64,000 nucleotides of DNA from Saprospiraceae bacterium (GTDB taxonomy: Bacteria; Bacteroidota; Bacteroidia; Chitinophagales; Saprospiraceae): NCBI GenBank assembly GCA_026129545.1, contig JAHCHX010000003.1:372001-436000 (forward strand). Direction: 5' to 3'. The notes under the pieces were generated by a model. The model did not search any database and was not told the DNA's origin. It saw only the letters and a list, made by a program, of their open reading frames with translations. The position numbers and the translations under genes were made by a program. Of this stretch, positions 18,801-27,555 are shown one piece after another; within the stretch, counting starts at the first letter, position 1, and each line of letters starts with the position of its first letter.

Positions 18801-21800
18801 ATCATTCAGAATGCCGCTCGCAAACACCCGAGCCGAAGCCCCAGCCAATACGCTCAAATCCGCTTGATAAAAGCCCACCGTCTGGTTGGTGCCAGCGACT
18901 TTCACTTGCAGGATGTAGTTGCCGGGATTGACGGCGAGATAGGGCGAGAATTCGCCAAAAGCCAAATTTGTGATGATATTGGCACCACCCGCGATAGCCA
19001 CATCCACTGCCGGAGCGCCAGGCGAGCCATGCAAAGTGGCAAATTCAACCTTCGTCGGGTCAATAGCCGCCTCACGCGACTCATCCGCCAACAAATCGAA
19101 CGGCGTATCCGGGTCGCTCACAATACCATTGGCAAAAACAGCGTAGGCCTTGCCCGTTTCAAAATTGACCGGGAAAGCCAACAGCACGTCGGCAGAGGAA
19201 GTGCTGCCACTACCCGCCACACCGACGGTGAAAGTTCTGTCAGCCGGAATCGTGACATAGGGAGTAGCCGTGCGGAAAGCAAAGTCATCGAGCAGCAAAG
19301 TATTGCCCGCATACACGTCCACCGTAGGGTTGGGAGAGTTGTGAATCACCTGCACCCGTGCCGTAGGGGTTGTTTGCAGTTCCACCACCTGACCATCGTT
19401 CAAAGCAGCGAAGAGGCCAAAATCTGGCACACCGCCCAACAAACCGCTGGCAAAGACCGTAGCGGAGGCACCTTCCAAAGCAGTCAAATCAGCGCGATAG
19501 GAGAACAACACGCCGGAAGTCCCTGCTGCGCGAATAGCGAAGTCGTATTTGTTGGCAGCAAGCGGGAGATAGTCCGAGTATTCGCCGTAGGCCAAATCCT
19601 GCACCACGTTGTCGGCATCAAACACCGCATCCACGTCCACCGCAGGCGCGTTGGTGACACCATGAAACACCGCCACGTCCACGCCGTTGGGCGATTGAGC
19701 GCCCGCCCTGCCGTTTTCGTTCACAAACAAGGTGAAAGGCGTGGTCAAGTCACCCACGATGCCACCAGCCGTCACGACGTAGGTTTTACCCACCTCGAAG
19801 GTCACGTTGAACGTGGCAAAAGCATCGTCGGCGGAAGTGCTGTTGGCTGGAGCCACTTTTATCTCGAGCGGCGTGTCGCCGGGTACCTCGACAAATGGCG
19901 TGGCAGAGCGGAATTCAAAATCGTCGAGCAAAAGCTCGTCGTTGACATACACGTCCACCGTGCCAGAAACGCTATTGTGGATTATCTGGACGGTCGCCGA
20001 AATGGTGGCAGCGGGGAATTCCACCACCGTGCCGTCGGGGAAGGCCGCAAACAAGCCAAACGAGGGGGTACCATTCAGCAAGCCACTGGCAAACACACGG
20101 GCTGCCTGACCTTCCCGACCGCTCAAATCGGCGCGGAAAGTACCCACCACATCGCTCGAACCCGCAGGTTTCACCTGAAGGAAATACAAGTCCGGGTCAA
20201 CACCAAGATAAGGTTCAAATTCTCCATACTCAATGTCGCTGATGAGCGTCGGGCCATTGTAAAGCGCGATGTCCACTGCCGGGGCATCCGGTGCGCCATG
20301 CAGCGTTGCGAACTCAAACTTGTCGGCATCTACTGCCGCCTCGCGGGCCTCGTCGGCCAGCAGCGTGAACGGCGTGGTGGCATTGCCCACAATGCCGGAA
20401 GCAAAAACCGAGTACGTTTTGCCTGTTTCAAAATTCACATTGGCATTAAAAATAGCATCAGCCGACGAGGTGCTGCCCGCAGGCGCCACCCCTACGTTGA
20501 TGTCAATGTCCGCAGGAATATCAATGAACGGCGTGGCCGTCCTGAATTCAAAATCGCTGAGCAATTTGGTGACACCCGCGTACACATCCACCGTCGGTTC
20601 AGGCGAGTTGTGCACGATTTGCACCCGTGCGGTCGGCGTGGCAGGCAATTCGATGATAGTGCCATCAGGCAGCACGGCAAACAATCCGAACGCCGGGGTG
20701 CCGCCCAGCAAGCCGCTGGCAAACAAATACGCAACTTGGCCATCCAAACTGCTCAAATCGGCACGGAAACTTGCCACAGCGGTTGGAGCGCCAGCCGGGC
20801 GCACGGCGAGGTCGTACTTGGCAGCCGGAACGTTGAGGTAAGTGGTAAACTCGCCATAGGCCAGATTTTCCACCAAGTTGTTGACCACAAACGCCGCGTC
20901 AACGTCCACCGCGGGCGCACCGGGCGAGCCATGATGCACGGCCACGTCGAAACCCGTGGGCGAACCAGTTTCTTTAGCATTCGCATCCACCATCAAAGTG
21001 AACGGCGTGGAAGGATTGCCCACAATGCCAGCGGCAAACACGGCGTACGTCTTGCCCGCTTCCAGACTCACCTGGAACGTGGCCAGCGCATCAGCAGAGG
21101 AGTCGCTGTCTTCGCCAGCCACGCCTACCACAAACTCGCGGTCGGCAGGCACACTGATGAAAGGTGTGGCCGTGCGAAAGGCAAAATTGTCGAGCAAGCG
21201 CAAGCGCCCGGCATACACGTCCACCGTCGGGTCAGGCGAGTTGTGTACCACCTGCCAACGGGCAAAAGGCGTCACCGTCAGCTGTTCCACCGTGCCGTCG
21301 GGGTGTGCGGCAAAGAGACCAAACTCTGGCGGGCTGCTGACAAAGCCACTGGCAAAAATGGTCACGCCCTTGCCTTTAAGGTCAGTGAGGTCGGTGCGGA
21401 AGGTCTCCACCGCGTTGGAGGTTCCGGCCACACGCACAGTGAGGTCGTTTTTGCCCGGCAACACACTCAGGTACTCGCTGGCAAAGCTTCCGTAGGCCAC
21501 ACCCGTCGCGTAGTCATTTTTTTCAAAAATCACATCAATATCCACATTGGGCGCATCCGAGCTGCCATGGAAAAACACGATATCCGTCAGGTCGGCATCG
21601 TCGGAAATTTCGCGCCCATCCGCTTTGATGGCCAATTCAAGCGGCGCGTTCGGGTCGCCCACAATTCCGTTGGCCACCACGACGTAGGTCGCGCCATTTT
21701 CCAAAGCCGCTTGAAAGTTTTTCAACGTGTCGCCCACTTCAAGGCTGTTTTCCAAAGCCACGCCGATGTTCGTAAGACCCGCAGGCAAAAACACAAAAGG

Positions 21801-22598
21801 CGAAGCGGTGCGATAAGCAAAATCATCAAGCGCCAAAACACCATTGACATACACATCCACCCCTTGGTCGGGCGAGTTGTGAATGACCTGCACACGAGCC
21901 ACAGGCGACGAGGGCAATTCCACAGTGACACCGTTGGGAAGAGCTGCCCACAATCCAAACCCAGGAGAGCCACCGAGCAAGCCGCTGGCAAACACACGGG
22001 CGGCATTGCCAGCCAAGCCCGTCAAATCAGCCCTGAATGTGCCGACAATGGCACTGCCTCCAGCGGGCTTCACATCCAGATAATACACACCGGGGTCGAA
22101 TTCCAGATAAGGCGTGAACTCCCCGTAGGCGATGTTCGACACAATCTTGCTTCCGGTACGCACCACGACATCCACCGCAGGGGCATCGGGTGCTCCATGC
22201 AACACATTGACAGCCACTTTGGCAGGGTTGACCGCGTTTTGGCGAGCGTTGTCGTCCACCAAAAGCGTGAACGGAGTGACGACGTTGCCCGCGATGCCCG
22301 AAGCCGTGACGGCGTACGTCTTGCCATCTTCGAGCGTCAGCGTGGTGCTGAAAAAAGCATCGCCCACCGAGCTACTGTTGCCCGGAGCCACCGAGACCAT
22401 GAGCGGGACCCCTGTCGGCAGCGGGATAAACGGCGTTGCTGTTCGAAAAGCAAAGTCGTTGAGCGTCAGTGTACCATTCACATACACATCCACCTCTGGG
22501 TCGGGGGAGTTGTGAATGACTTGCAGGTTGGCGAACTGCGCCTGCGCCGCGACTACCGAAAGCAGCAGCGCGAGAAGGGTGTTGATTAAATGTTTCAT
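15900..22598 (-). CDS. Giant cell-surface protein: ten DUF4397-type repeats plus T9SS sorting domain
   Basis: The 2232-residue product starts with a signal peptide (MKHLINTLLALLL...AQA). It holds ten repeats of about 210 residues. Each opens with a variant of ARVQVIHNSPDPTVDVYAG and FEFRTATPF, and has a second half with HGSPGAPAVDV and FASGLLGG, as in DUF4397 domains. The last 90 residues (from NMQLAPNPTVADLFVRF) form a T9SS type A sorting domain. The protein is therefore probably exported by type IX secretion and attached to the surface or released, perhaps as an adhesive or stalk-like structure; function is unknown. Repeats alternate between VDVYAG and VDVYVNG types, so duplication was partly in larger blocks. 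ATG at 22598 was chosen over 22646 because the signal peptide begins there. Confidence 0.92.
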   Translation of the reverse strand: MKHLINTLLALLLSVVAAQAQFANLQVIHNSPDPEVDVYVNGTLTLNDFAFRTATPFIPLPTGVPLMVSVAPGNSSSVGDAFFSTTLTLEDGKTYAVTASGIAGNVVTPFTLLVDDNARQNAVNPAKVAVNVLHGAPDAPAVDVVVRTGSKIVSNIAYGEFTPYLEFDPGVYYLDVKPAGGSAIVGTFRADLTGLAGNAARVFASGLLGGSPGFGLWAALPNGVTVELPSSPVARVQVIHNSPDQGVDVYVNGVLALDDFAYRTASPFVFLPAGLTNIGVALENSLEVGDTLKNFQAALENGATYVVVANGIVGDPNAPLELAIKADGREISDDADLTDIVFFHGSSDAPNVDIDVIFEKNDYATGVAYGSFASEYLSVLPGKNDLTVRVAGTSNAVETFRTDLTDLKGKGVTIFASGFVSSPPEFGLFAAHPDGTVEQLTVTPFARWQVVHNSPDPTVDVYAGRLRLLDNFAFRTATPFISVPADREFVVGVAGEDSDSSADALATFQVSLEAGKTYAVFAAGIVGNPSTPFTLMVDANAKETGSPTGFDVAVHHGSPGAPAVDVDAAFVVNNLVENLAYGEFTTYLNVPAAKYDLAVRPAGAPTAVASFRADLSSLDGQVAYLFASGLLGGTPAFGLFAVLPDGTIIELPATPTARVQIVHNSPEPTVDVYAGVTKLLSDFEFRTATPFIDIPADIDINVGVAPAGSTSSADAIFNANVNFETGKTYSVFASGIVGNATTPFTLLADEAREAAVDADKFEFATLHGAPDAPAVDIALYNGPTLISDIEYGEFEPYLGVDPDLYFLQVKPAGSSDVVGTFRADLSGREGQAARVFASGLLNGTPSFGLFAAFPDGTVVEFPAATISATVQIIHNSVSGTVDVYVNDELLLDDFEFRSATPFVEVPGDTPLEIKVAPANSTSADDAFATFNVTFEVGKTYVVTAGGIVGDLTTPFTLFVNENGRAGAQSPNGVDVAVFHGVTNAPAVDVDAVFDADNVVQDLAYGEYSDYLPLAANKYDFAIRAAGTSGVLFSYRADLTALEGASATVFASGLLGGVPDFGLFAALNDGQVVELQTTPTARVQVIHNSPNPTVDVYAGNTLLLDDFAFRTATPYVTIPADRTFTVGVAGSGSTSSADVLLAFPVNFETGKAYAVFANGIVSDPDTPFDLLADESREAAIDPTKVEFATLHGSPGAPAVDVAIAGGANIITNLAFGEFSPYLAVNPGNYILQVKVAGTNQTVGFYQADLSVLAGASARVFASGILNDTPGFGLFAALADGTVVEFPEVGAPPQARLQIIHNSPSPTVDVYVNGNLLLDDFEFRTATPFIDVLANVQISIAVAPANSTSVDDAIATFPALFFEGRTYIATASGILGDLTTPFTLITNTEAREAALIAGDVDVAVLHGSPGAPAVDVDAVFLVDDVVDNLAYGAFTSYIGLAPDKYDLAVRPAGTPNVLASYRADLTGLAGGAAYVFASGILGGSPAFGLFAALPNGTVIELPLTPTARVQVVHNSPDPTVDVYAGNTLLIDNFAFRTATPFVDIPADRDIEVGVALDNSSSAADAIATFSVNFEEGRAYTVMAAGIVGDPLYPFNLYADGNARETGTLGATVISAFHGFYTPFVFDIGVNERLIGTIFDELAFGAFSGYAELPADDIILDVTLANSTDLLGTHYLDPNVFAEQPARIFTSGVAGNNDYGLFAVFPDGTVIELPNTPVARVQIIHNSPNPTVDVYVGADLLLDNFEFRTATSFGYVPAETQLEIGIALGNSTSVNDVIATFPVTFENRKTYIVVASGTVGGNPGFDLLVNDMGRERALDPTKLELAIHHGSPGAPNVNVTLPLAADAPVLTDFPYGTFTDYLSLDPDVYLFEVAPTSAPLPSLGVWGGDFSDLGGLVGLVFATGIPGLDPDFDLWIALPDGTTFPLPAYARTQVIHNAPNPTVDVYFDDFLVLNDFAFRQATNFGFFPANVPFTLSVAPANSTSVGQAIYSLPVTGLETSKTYVIMAAGVVGGNPGFSLIVNDDARHRAYTAGNVEASLFHGSPDAPAVDVQLAGGPVLYDDVAFGEFADYISVPPSTYIVQVTPADNNAAVLKTYRATLNNFGNAALTLFASGFFSSGQPGFQVWAAEANGNTFPLEELVSTNELDTKISNMQLAPNPTVADLFVRFNLTETENLRYAVRDVTGRMVYEGDFGTVNAGYFAQRLDVGFLSPGLYQLEIVSDAGIRTMKFVVQKP

Positions 22599-22804
22599 GC
22601 TTGTGAGAGGAGATTGGTTTGTGTAAAAATTCGGTTTGTAATGCAATGCCGCTCATAACACCTCCTTTCCCCATGTGTTTAGGGTTTGCCCGTTATTTGT
22701 TGAACAAAAGCGAGCGGAGTGACTAAAATTGGCATTTTAAAAAATCGGAAAAACTTGGGTGGAGGATGGAAGGGACGCATTTCACTGTCATGTATGTGAT
22801 GCTT

Positions 22805-22848
22805 AAAAAAAAGCCCCCGCAGCGAGTTGTGCGCACGCTGCGGGGGGC
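22805..22848 (-). terminator. Terminator of the ten-repeat Cys-rich protein gene
   Basis: On the minus strand a strong GC stem (GCCCCCCGCAGCG with its complement, 11-base loop) is followed by a run of eight T. It lies 25 bases after the stop codon at 22874. Confidence 0.85.
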
Positions 22849-22873
22849 TGTGATTTTACTAAATCCACCCCAA

Positions 22874-25800
22874 CTACTGCTTCACAAACGACCCTTCTAC
22901 CCTGCCGATGGCGCTCAACAGCGACAACCGATACACGCCAGCGGGCAAATCCGATACATCGAGCAGGAAATTGTTGCCACTCGCCACGGTGAGGGTACGC
23001 ACCCGGCGGCCGTCGGCGTGATAGAGCTCGACGGTGGCTTCGCCGATAGGTATGCCGTTTTGTACCTGCACCAACACGTTCAGCCACGAGGAGACCGGAT
23101 TGGGCGACAAGGTCAGGCGAGCATTGCTACCCGGATTGACGACCGCCACGATGCAGTCAACCGTGCCTACCTGAACGTCGTCGGCACAGTCTGGATTCAG
23201 GTGGTCCACCACCCCGAACTTGTAGTTCGTCGCATCGTCGCCAGGGAATGGGCCGATGATGATAGGCTGCGGGTGGTTGTAGGGGTAGTTGCCGTAGTTG
23301 CTGCCATTGCCCACAATATCGAATCCTTCACTGCCGCCATTCTTGTGTTTGAAGGTGATGACCGCGAAAAACTCATTGCAAAGGCAAGGTGTCTTGACGA
23401 CTTGCAAATCCCAAATATCGCACGGTGCCTGCCCGAGGCAATCGGGCACGCTGAACTCTTTCGTGCGGCAGCAGAGCGTGCCAATGTTGGAGGCCGGAAA
23501 ACAAACTTTTACCACATCGTGCTGACCGCCATCCCACGGGAAGTTGGGAATGTAAAGCGGCAACGAATCAAGCGCAAAGAGGCCGAGGAACTCGCCGTTG
23601 GCCCACACCCCGAATTGATTGCCCGGCGGGTTCTGCACTTGGAAATTGAGCCAGACCTGATAGGTGCTGTCGCTGGTGCAGTCGCCTGTCTCTACTGTCA
23701 GATCGTAGATTTCGCACGGGCCGCCGGGGTTGAGGCAGTCGGGCACCTTGAATCCTTTGGTGCGGCAGCAGGCCGTCCCGGGGATGTTCGCGTTGACGAG
23801 ACACACTTTGATTTCATCTTGCTGACCACCGCCCCATGGGAAATCCGCGATGTAAAGCGGCAACGAGTCGAGGCTGTAAGAATCGTACAGCACGCCATTT
23901 ATCCAAAGGGAGAAAGTGTTGCTCGTCGGGTTCTGCACTTGGAAATTGAGCCAGACCTGATAGGTGCTGTCGCTGGTGCAGTCGCCCGTCTCTACTGTCA
24001 GATTGTAGATTTCGCACGGGCCGCCGGGGTTGAGGCAGTCGGGCACCTTAAATTCGAGCGTCTTGCAGCAGCCTACGATGGTGTTGCTGATAAAACACAC
24101 TTTCACCACGTCGTTCGGGCCGCCGTCCCAAGGGAAATCGGGAATGTAAAGCGGCAGCGAATCGAGGCTGTAATTGCCAAGGAATTGTCCGTTGGCCCAC
24201 ACTCCAAACTGGTTGCCAATCGGGTTGGCGACGGAGAAATTGAGCCACACCTCATAAGTGCTGTTGGTGGTGCAGTCGCCCGTTTCCACTGTCAGGTTTG
24301 ATATTTCGCAAGGGCCTGTGCCAGCACAGCAATCGGGCGCTTGGAACTCAACCAAAGTGCAGCAACCTGGGCTGTCTTTGATGCAAATTTTCAATTTGCC
24401 GAGCAACGTGTTGTTGCATGGAAACGCCGGGATGGTGATGGGCAACTGACTCAGCGGGAACATACCAAGATAAATGCCATTGGCTGTCCAAACCTCAAAA
24501 AAGTCGCTGCCGGGGTTGTTTGCCTCAAAGTCCAGCGTCACGGAATATGTCTGGTTGCCGATGTTGCACGGCCCAGCCGTGACCGAAACATTCAAAATGG
24601 AACAAGTATCGCCCGTGAGACAGTCCGGCACTTCAAATTCCTTGGCCAAACAGCAAGAATCAAGGCTGACACTGTCGTTCACACAAATGCTCACCACATC
24701 CACATCATTGCCACTCCAGGGGAAACTATCAAACACGAGCGGCACGGAGTCAATCGAAAACGTCCCCAACGAGACCCCGTTGGCCCACACCTCGAACGTG
24801 CCGTCACCGGGATTGGTAGCCTGAAAATTGAGCCGCACCTTGTAAGTGCTGTCCGAAGTGCAGGCACCCGTTTGCACAAAAATATCCGTCACCTCGCAAG
24901 GGCCAAAAGGCACGCAATCGGGCGAGCGGAACTGAAATTCCTGACAGCAAGTAGGCGCATTGCCCGTGCAAACCTTCAGATGGCTAAAAATGCCGTTGTT
25001 CCACGGGAAATCAGCAATATACAGCGGCAACTGGTCCATGCCAAAAGTGCCGAGCGGGAGGCCGTTGCCCCACAGCTGGAAAGAATCAACGGCAGCAGGG
25101 TCGTTCACTGTGAAATTCACCCAGACTCCAAAAGTGCTGTCGGAAGTGCAAGAGTCCGTCTCCACGCTCAAGCCTTTGATGCCGCATGGGTAGATAGGCA
25201 AGCAATCGGGCACTGCGAACTCGAGCGTTTTGCAGCAAACAATCTGCGGCGGCCCACTCGTGTTCAGCAAGTCAACAATGCAGACCTTCACCACATCCTT
25301 GGCTCCCCCATCCCAAGGGAAACTGTCAATGGAGAGCGGCAAATCGCTCAAATTGAAATAGCCGAGCAATGAGTCGTTCGCCCAAACACCAAACTGCGTG
25401 AGCGGCGGAATGGGGGTGGTAGTGGCGGGCGAAAAATTCAATTTCACCTGATAAGTACTGTCAGACGTGCAGTCGCCTGTTTGAACGCTTAAATCCAAAA
25501 TATTGCAAGGCAAGCCCAAGCACGAAGGAGCAGCAAACTGAATCTTCGCGCAGCAGTTAGGCTTGTCTTTGATGCACACCGTCAGTTCGTCAGTCAAATC
25601 GCCATCCCACGGGAAATTGGGGATGCCGAGTGGCAGTTGGGCCAACGCAAAAGCGCCTAAATACGCGCCATTGCCCGCCCACACCTGAAAGGAATCGGCG
25701 TTGGGGTTCGACACTTGAAAATCCAACTTCAGCTTGTACGTCAGCGAGCCGGGCACACAATCGCCCACCTCCACTTTCACATTGTAAATTTCGCACGTCG

Positions 25801-26152
25801 TGGTCGAGAAACACCCCGGCACTTGGGCCGTCGTCGAGTCCCGACAATCCTGAAAAATCGCGTCAGTTACCACAAATTGCTTGCTCGAAGGAGCAGGGTC
25901 AGCTGTAAAAGGACCAAGCGTCAGCGGCACTTGGTTGTAGGTGAAGATGCCGTAATTGTTGCCATCGCCCGTCACGACAAACTGATTGGTCGTGCCAACG
26001 TGCTTGAAGTCAAGTTTCACAAAATACTGGCAGGCATTGGGGGTGAGCGGCGAGACCGTAGCGGTAAGGTCCTGAATGCTGCACTGATTCTGCGCGGGCA
26101 GCCACCCCGTCACAAACAGCAATAGCATCGGTAGTAAGGATGATAAACGCAT
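22874..26152 (-). CDS. Secreted Cys-rich ten-repeat protein with T9SS sorting domain
   Basis: The 1092-residue product has a signal peptide (MRLSSLLPMLLLFVTGWLPAQ) and ten repeats of about 95-105 residues. Most run CEIYNLTVETGDCTSDSTY, VWLNFQVQNP, GVWANG, LPLYIPDFPWDGG, then CCRTKEFKVPDC. The first and last units are a divergent subtype with VTGDGNNYG or IVGNGSNYG. The regular Cys spacing suggests disulfides inside each unit. The tail (LTLSPNPVSSWLNVLVQV onward) is a T9SS type A domain. It probably decorates the cell surface; no enzymatic motif is visible. Repeats 8 and 9 are nearly identical, so they arose recently. It is in the same direction as the DUF4397 giant but has its own terminator. 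Confidence 0.9.
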   Translation of the reverse strand: MRLSSLLPMLLLFVTGWLPAQNQCSIQDLTATVSPLTPNACQYFVKLDFKHVGTTNQFVVTGDGNNYGIFTYNQVPLTLGPFTADPAPSSKQFVVTDAIFQDCRDSTTAQVPGCFSTTTCEIYNVKVEVGDCVPGSLTYKLKLDFQVSNPNADSFQVWAGNGAYLGAFALAQLPLGIPNFPWDGDLTDELTVCIKDKPNCCAKIQFAAPSCLGLPCNILDLSVQTGDCTSDSTYQVKLNFSPATTTPIPPLTQFGVWANDSLLGYFNLSDLPLSIDSFPWDGGAKDVVKVCIVDLLNTSGPPQIVCCKTLEFAVPDCLPIYPCGIKGLSVETDSCTSDSTFGVWVNFTVNDPAAVDSFQLWGNGLPLGTFGMDQLPLYIADFPWNNGIFSHLKVCTGNAPTCCQEFQFRSPDCVPFGPCEVTDIFVQTGACTSDSTYKVRLNFQATNPGDGTFEVWANGVSLGTFSIDSVPLVFDSFPWSGNDVDVVSICVNDSVSLDSCCLAKEFEVPDCLTGDTCSILNVSVTAGPCNIGNQTYSVTLDFEANNPGSDFFEVWTANGIYLGMFPLSQLPITIPAFPCNNTLLGKLKICIKDSPGCCTLVEFQAPDCCAGTGPCEISNLTVETGDCTTNSTYEVWLNFSVANPIGNQFGVWANGQFLGNYSLDSLPLYIPDFPWDGGPNDVVKVCFISNTIVGCCKTLEFKVPDCLNPGGPCEIYNLTVETGDCTSDSTYQVWLNFQVQNPTSNTFSLWINGVLYDSYSLDSLPLYIADFPWGGGQQDEIKVCLVNANIPGTACCRTKGFKVPDCLNPGGPCEIYDLTVETGDCTSDSTYQVWLNFQVQNPPGNQFGVWANGEFLGLFALDSLPLYIPNFPWDGGQHDVVKVCFPASNIGTLCCRTKEFSVPDCLGQAPCDIWDLQVVKTPCLCNEFFAVITFKHKNGGSEGFDIVGNGSNYGNYPYNHPQPIIIGPFPGDDATNYKFGVVDHLNPDCADDVQVGTVDCIVAVVNPGSNARLTLSPNPVSSWLNVLVQVQNGIPIGEATVELYHADGRRVRTLTVASGNNFLLDVSDLPAGVYRLSLLSAIGRVEGSFVKQ

Positions 26153-26264
26153 GGGATAAAAAGAGTTTGATGAAAAAATCGGTTGAGAAACCGGTTTGAA
26201 GAGGATACATCGGAGATACGCGCTAAACGCTATTCGCTGCGCATTATTCCACTGTTTTTCTCAA

Positions 26265-26633
26265 TTATTGCGTCAAATAAGGCCAAATTTTCGGGAAAAA
26301 TATCAGCCCCCCCACAATGGCAGCCCCTACCGCCAACACCAACACCGCTGCGGCGGATGCGTCTTTCGCTTTGCCTGCCAAAGGGTGAAAATCGGGCGAT
26401 ACCAAATCCGTCAAGTATTCCAAGGCCGTGTTCATGGCCTCAGCAGCCACGACCACCGCAATGCAAAGCACCACCGCGACCCATTCGAGCGCCGATATTT
26501 TGAAAAAAAAGCCTGCAAGCGTGACAACCACCGCAGCAAATACGTGAATCCGCGCGTTTGGCTGGCTGCGCCACAAGTCGGCCAAGCCCATCAAAGCAAA
26601 GCGAAAGCTATCGGTGCGTTTCCGAAGACTCAT
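26265..26633 (-). CDS. dgkA: Diacylglycerol/undecaprenol kinase family protein (DgkA-like)
   Basis: A 122-residue membrane protein with the DgkA signature EAMNTALEYLTDLVSPDFHPLAGKAKDASAAAVL, including the catalytic Glu/Asn stretch and three membrane helices. DgkA-type enzymes phosphorylate diacylglycerol or, in many bacteria, undecaprenol to recycle the cell-wall lipid carrier. The start at 26633 gives the typical family length; upstream codons overlap the next gene. It overlaps the preceding membrane-protein gene by 26 bases and is probably co-transcribed with it. Confidence 0.92.
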   Translation of the reverse strand: MSLRKRTDSFRFALMGLADLWRSQPNARIHVFAAVVVTLAGFFFKISALEWVAVVLCIAVVVAAEAMNTALEYLTDLVSPDFHPLAGKAKDASAAAVLVLAVGAAIVGGLIFFPKIWPYLTQ

Positions 26634-26982
26634 CAGCAGGATATTTATTTTTTGAAGGAGGCGTGTCCGGGTGCATTTGGTCACGCGCCGGCATTTCCAG
26701 CGGAATGGAAGAAGGGGAAAAATGGGAGGGGTCACTGATTTCGTGTTTGAAAAAACTAATGGCCGCGCTGCAACCGAGACACACAAACATCAAGCGCGAC
26801 TTGTTGATTACCAGAAAAAAAAGCCCCAGCAACAAAAAGCCCATAGCCACCAGCACGGCGTTTTCGCCCCACCATTGAACGGCGGGAAGTCGGGGAGGAA
26901 AAATACAGGTCAGCGAACCCGCCAGCAATAACAACGTCAGCCCCTGCCGCACCCGCCGATTGTCGAAAAAGCGAACATTCAT
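26608..26982 (-). CDS. Small membrane protein of unknown function
   Basis: A 124-residue protein with two or three hydrophobic segments (about 15-30, 40-60 and a shorter one at 62-78) and a polar tail rich in Pro, Ser and Asp. I do not recognise a family. It is the first gene of a two-gene unit with dgkA (26-base overlap). A TACCTTTG -7 box ends only seven bases before the ATG at 26982, so the mRNA leader would be almost absent if this start is right; the tail could alternatively be read as part of a longer protein family. Confidence 0.6.
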   Translation of the reverse strand: MNVRFFDNRRVRQGLTLLLLAGSLTCIFPPRLPAVQWWGENAVLVAMGFLLLGLFFLVINKSRLMFVCLGCSAAISFFKHEISDPSHFSPSSIPLEMPARDQMHPDTPPSKNKYPADESSETHR

Positions 26983-26989
26983 GGGTCGG

Positions 26990-26997
26990 CAAAGGTA
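26990..26997 (-). promoter_or_regulatory. -7 promoter box of the membrane protein/dgkA unit
   Basis: TACCTTTG on the minus strand matches the Bacteroidota -7 consensus exactly. It lies seven bases upstream of the predicted ATG, implying a near-leaderless transcript. Confidence 0.5.
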
Positions 26998-27105
26998 CAA
27001 CCAAACCCCTTGAAAATTTCTGCTTTACTCCCGGCTTGCTTTTTGCTAAATGTCATTTTACCTTTGCACCCGCTTTTTCGGCACAAGCCGATTTTTGACA
27101 CAAAA

Positions 27106-27193
27106 GGAGAGATGTCCGAGTGGTTTAAGGAGCGCGCCTGGAAAGTGCGTATACGTCACAAGCGTATCCGGGGTTCGAATCCCCGTCTCTCCG
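27106..27193 (+). tRNA. tRNA-Ser (anticodon GGA)
   Basis: An 88-base cloverleaf: acceptor GGAGAGA pairs with TCTCTCC, the anticodon loop reads CTGGAAA, a long variable arm is present as expected for serine, and the T-loop is GGTTCGAATCC. The CCA end is not encoded. Confidence 0.95.
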
Positions 27194-27254
27194 CGATGAA
27201 ATCGTTGTTGCCCGCCCGGATGAATATCCGTTCGGACGGGCAACAACAAAACTC

Positions 27255-27341
27255 GGAGAGGTGGCAGAGTGGTTTAATGCACCTGATTCGAAATCAGACG
27301 TACCTGCGAGGGTACCGGGGGTTCGAATCCCTCCCTCTCCG
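27255..27341 (+). tRNA. tRNA-Ser (anticodon CGA)
   Basis: An 87-base cloverleaf: acceptor GGAGAGG pairs with CCTCTCC, the anticodon loop reads TTCGAAA within CTGATTCGAAATCAG, with a long variable arm and T-loop GGTTCGAATCC. CCA is not encoded. It lies 61 bases after the other serine tRNA, so the two probably share a transcript. Confidence 0.95.
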
Positions 27342-27483
27342 CACTTTTTTTCATTTTGAGTAGTCTTGGCTAGCCATCCATGTGTCTTCTTGTAGAAGAG
27401 GAAACATGAAAATCGCCGAAGATTACTTGAGTTTGCATAAAGCGCACTTCGCCACTTGGCAAGTGCGCTTTTTTCTTTCCAAA

Positions 27484-27528
27484 TGTTACCCGCGTAAACT
27501 TCCACCCACCCACGTGCCCGCACCTTTG
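27484..27528 (+). promoter_or_regulatory. Activator palindrome plus -7 box, site 1 of 6
   Basis: TGTTACCCGCGTAAAC (27484-27499) is followed by a C-rich spacer and CTTTG at 27524-27528, exactly 40 bases from the palindrome start. The glucosidase ATG is 27 bases further on. The same design occurs at 31075, 40272, 45933, 53441 and 56902. Confidence 0.75.
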
Positions 27529-27555
27529 CCTCACATTTCTTTAAAAAAAGAGGCA

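Noticed and set aside
17121..22589. An 1822-residue open frame on the plus strand opposite the DUF4397 giant
   Set aside because: It is the mirror of a highly repetitive gene; no start signal, no signal peptide, no known domain, and the minus strand encodes a clear signal peptide, ten domains and a T9SS tail.
22766..24301. A 511-residue open frame on the plus strand
   Set aside because: It covers the terminator hairpin and the antisense of the Cys-rich repeats; no plausible protein features.
27106..27341. tRNA-Ser genes as an integration site for an island ending near 57.8 kb
   Set aside because: No integrase gene and no duplicated tRNA 3' end was found in the window.
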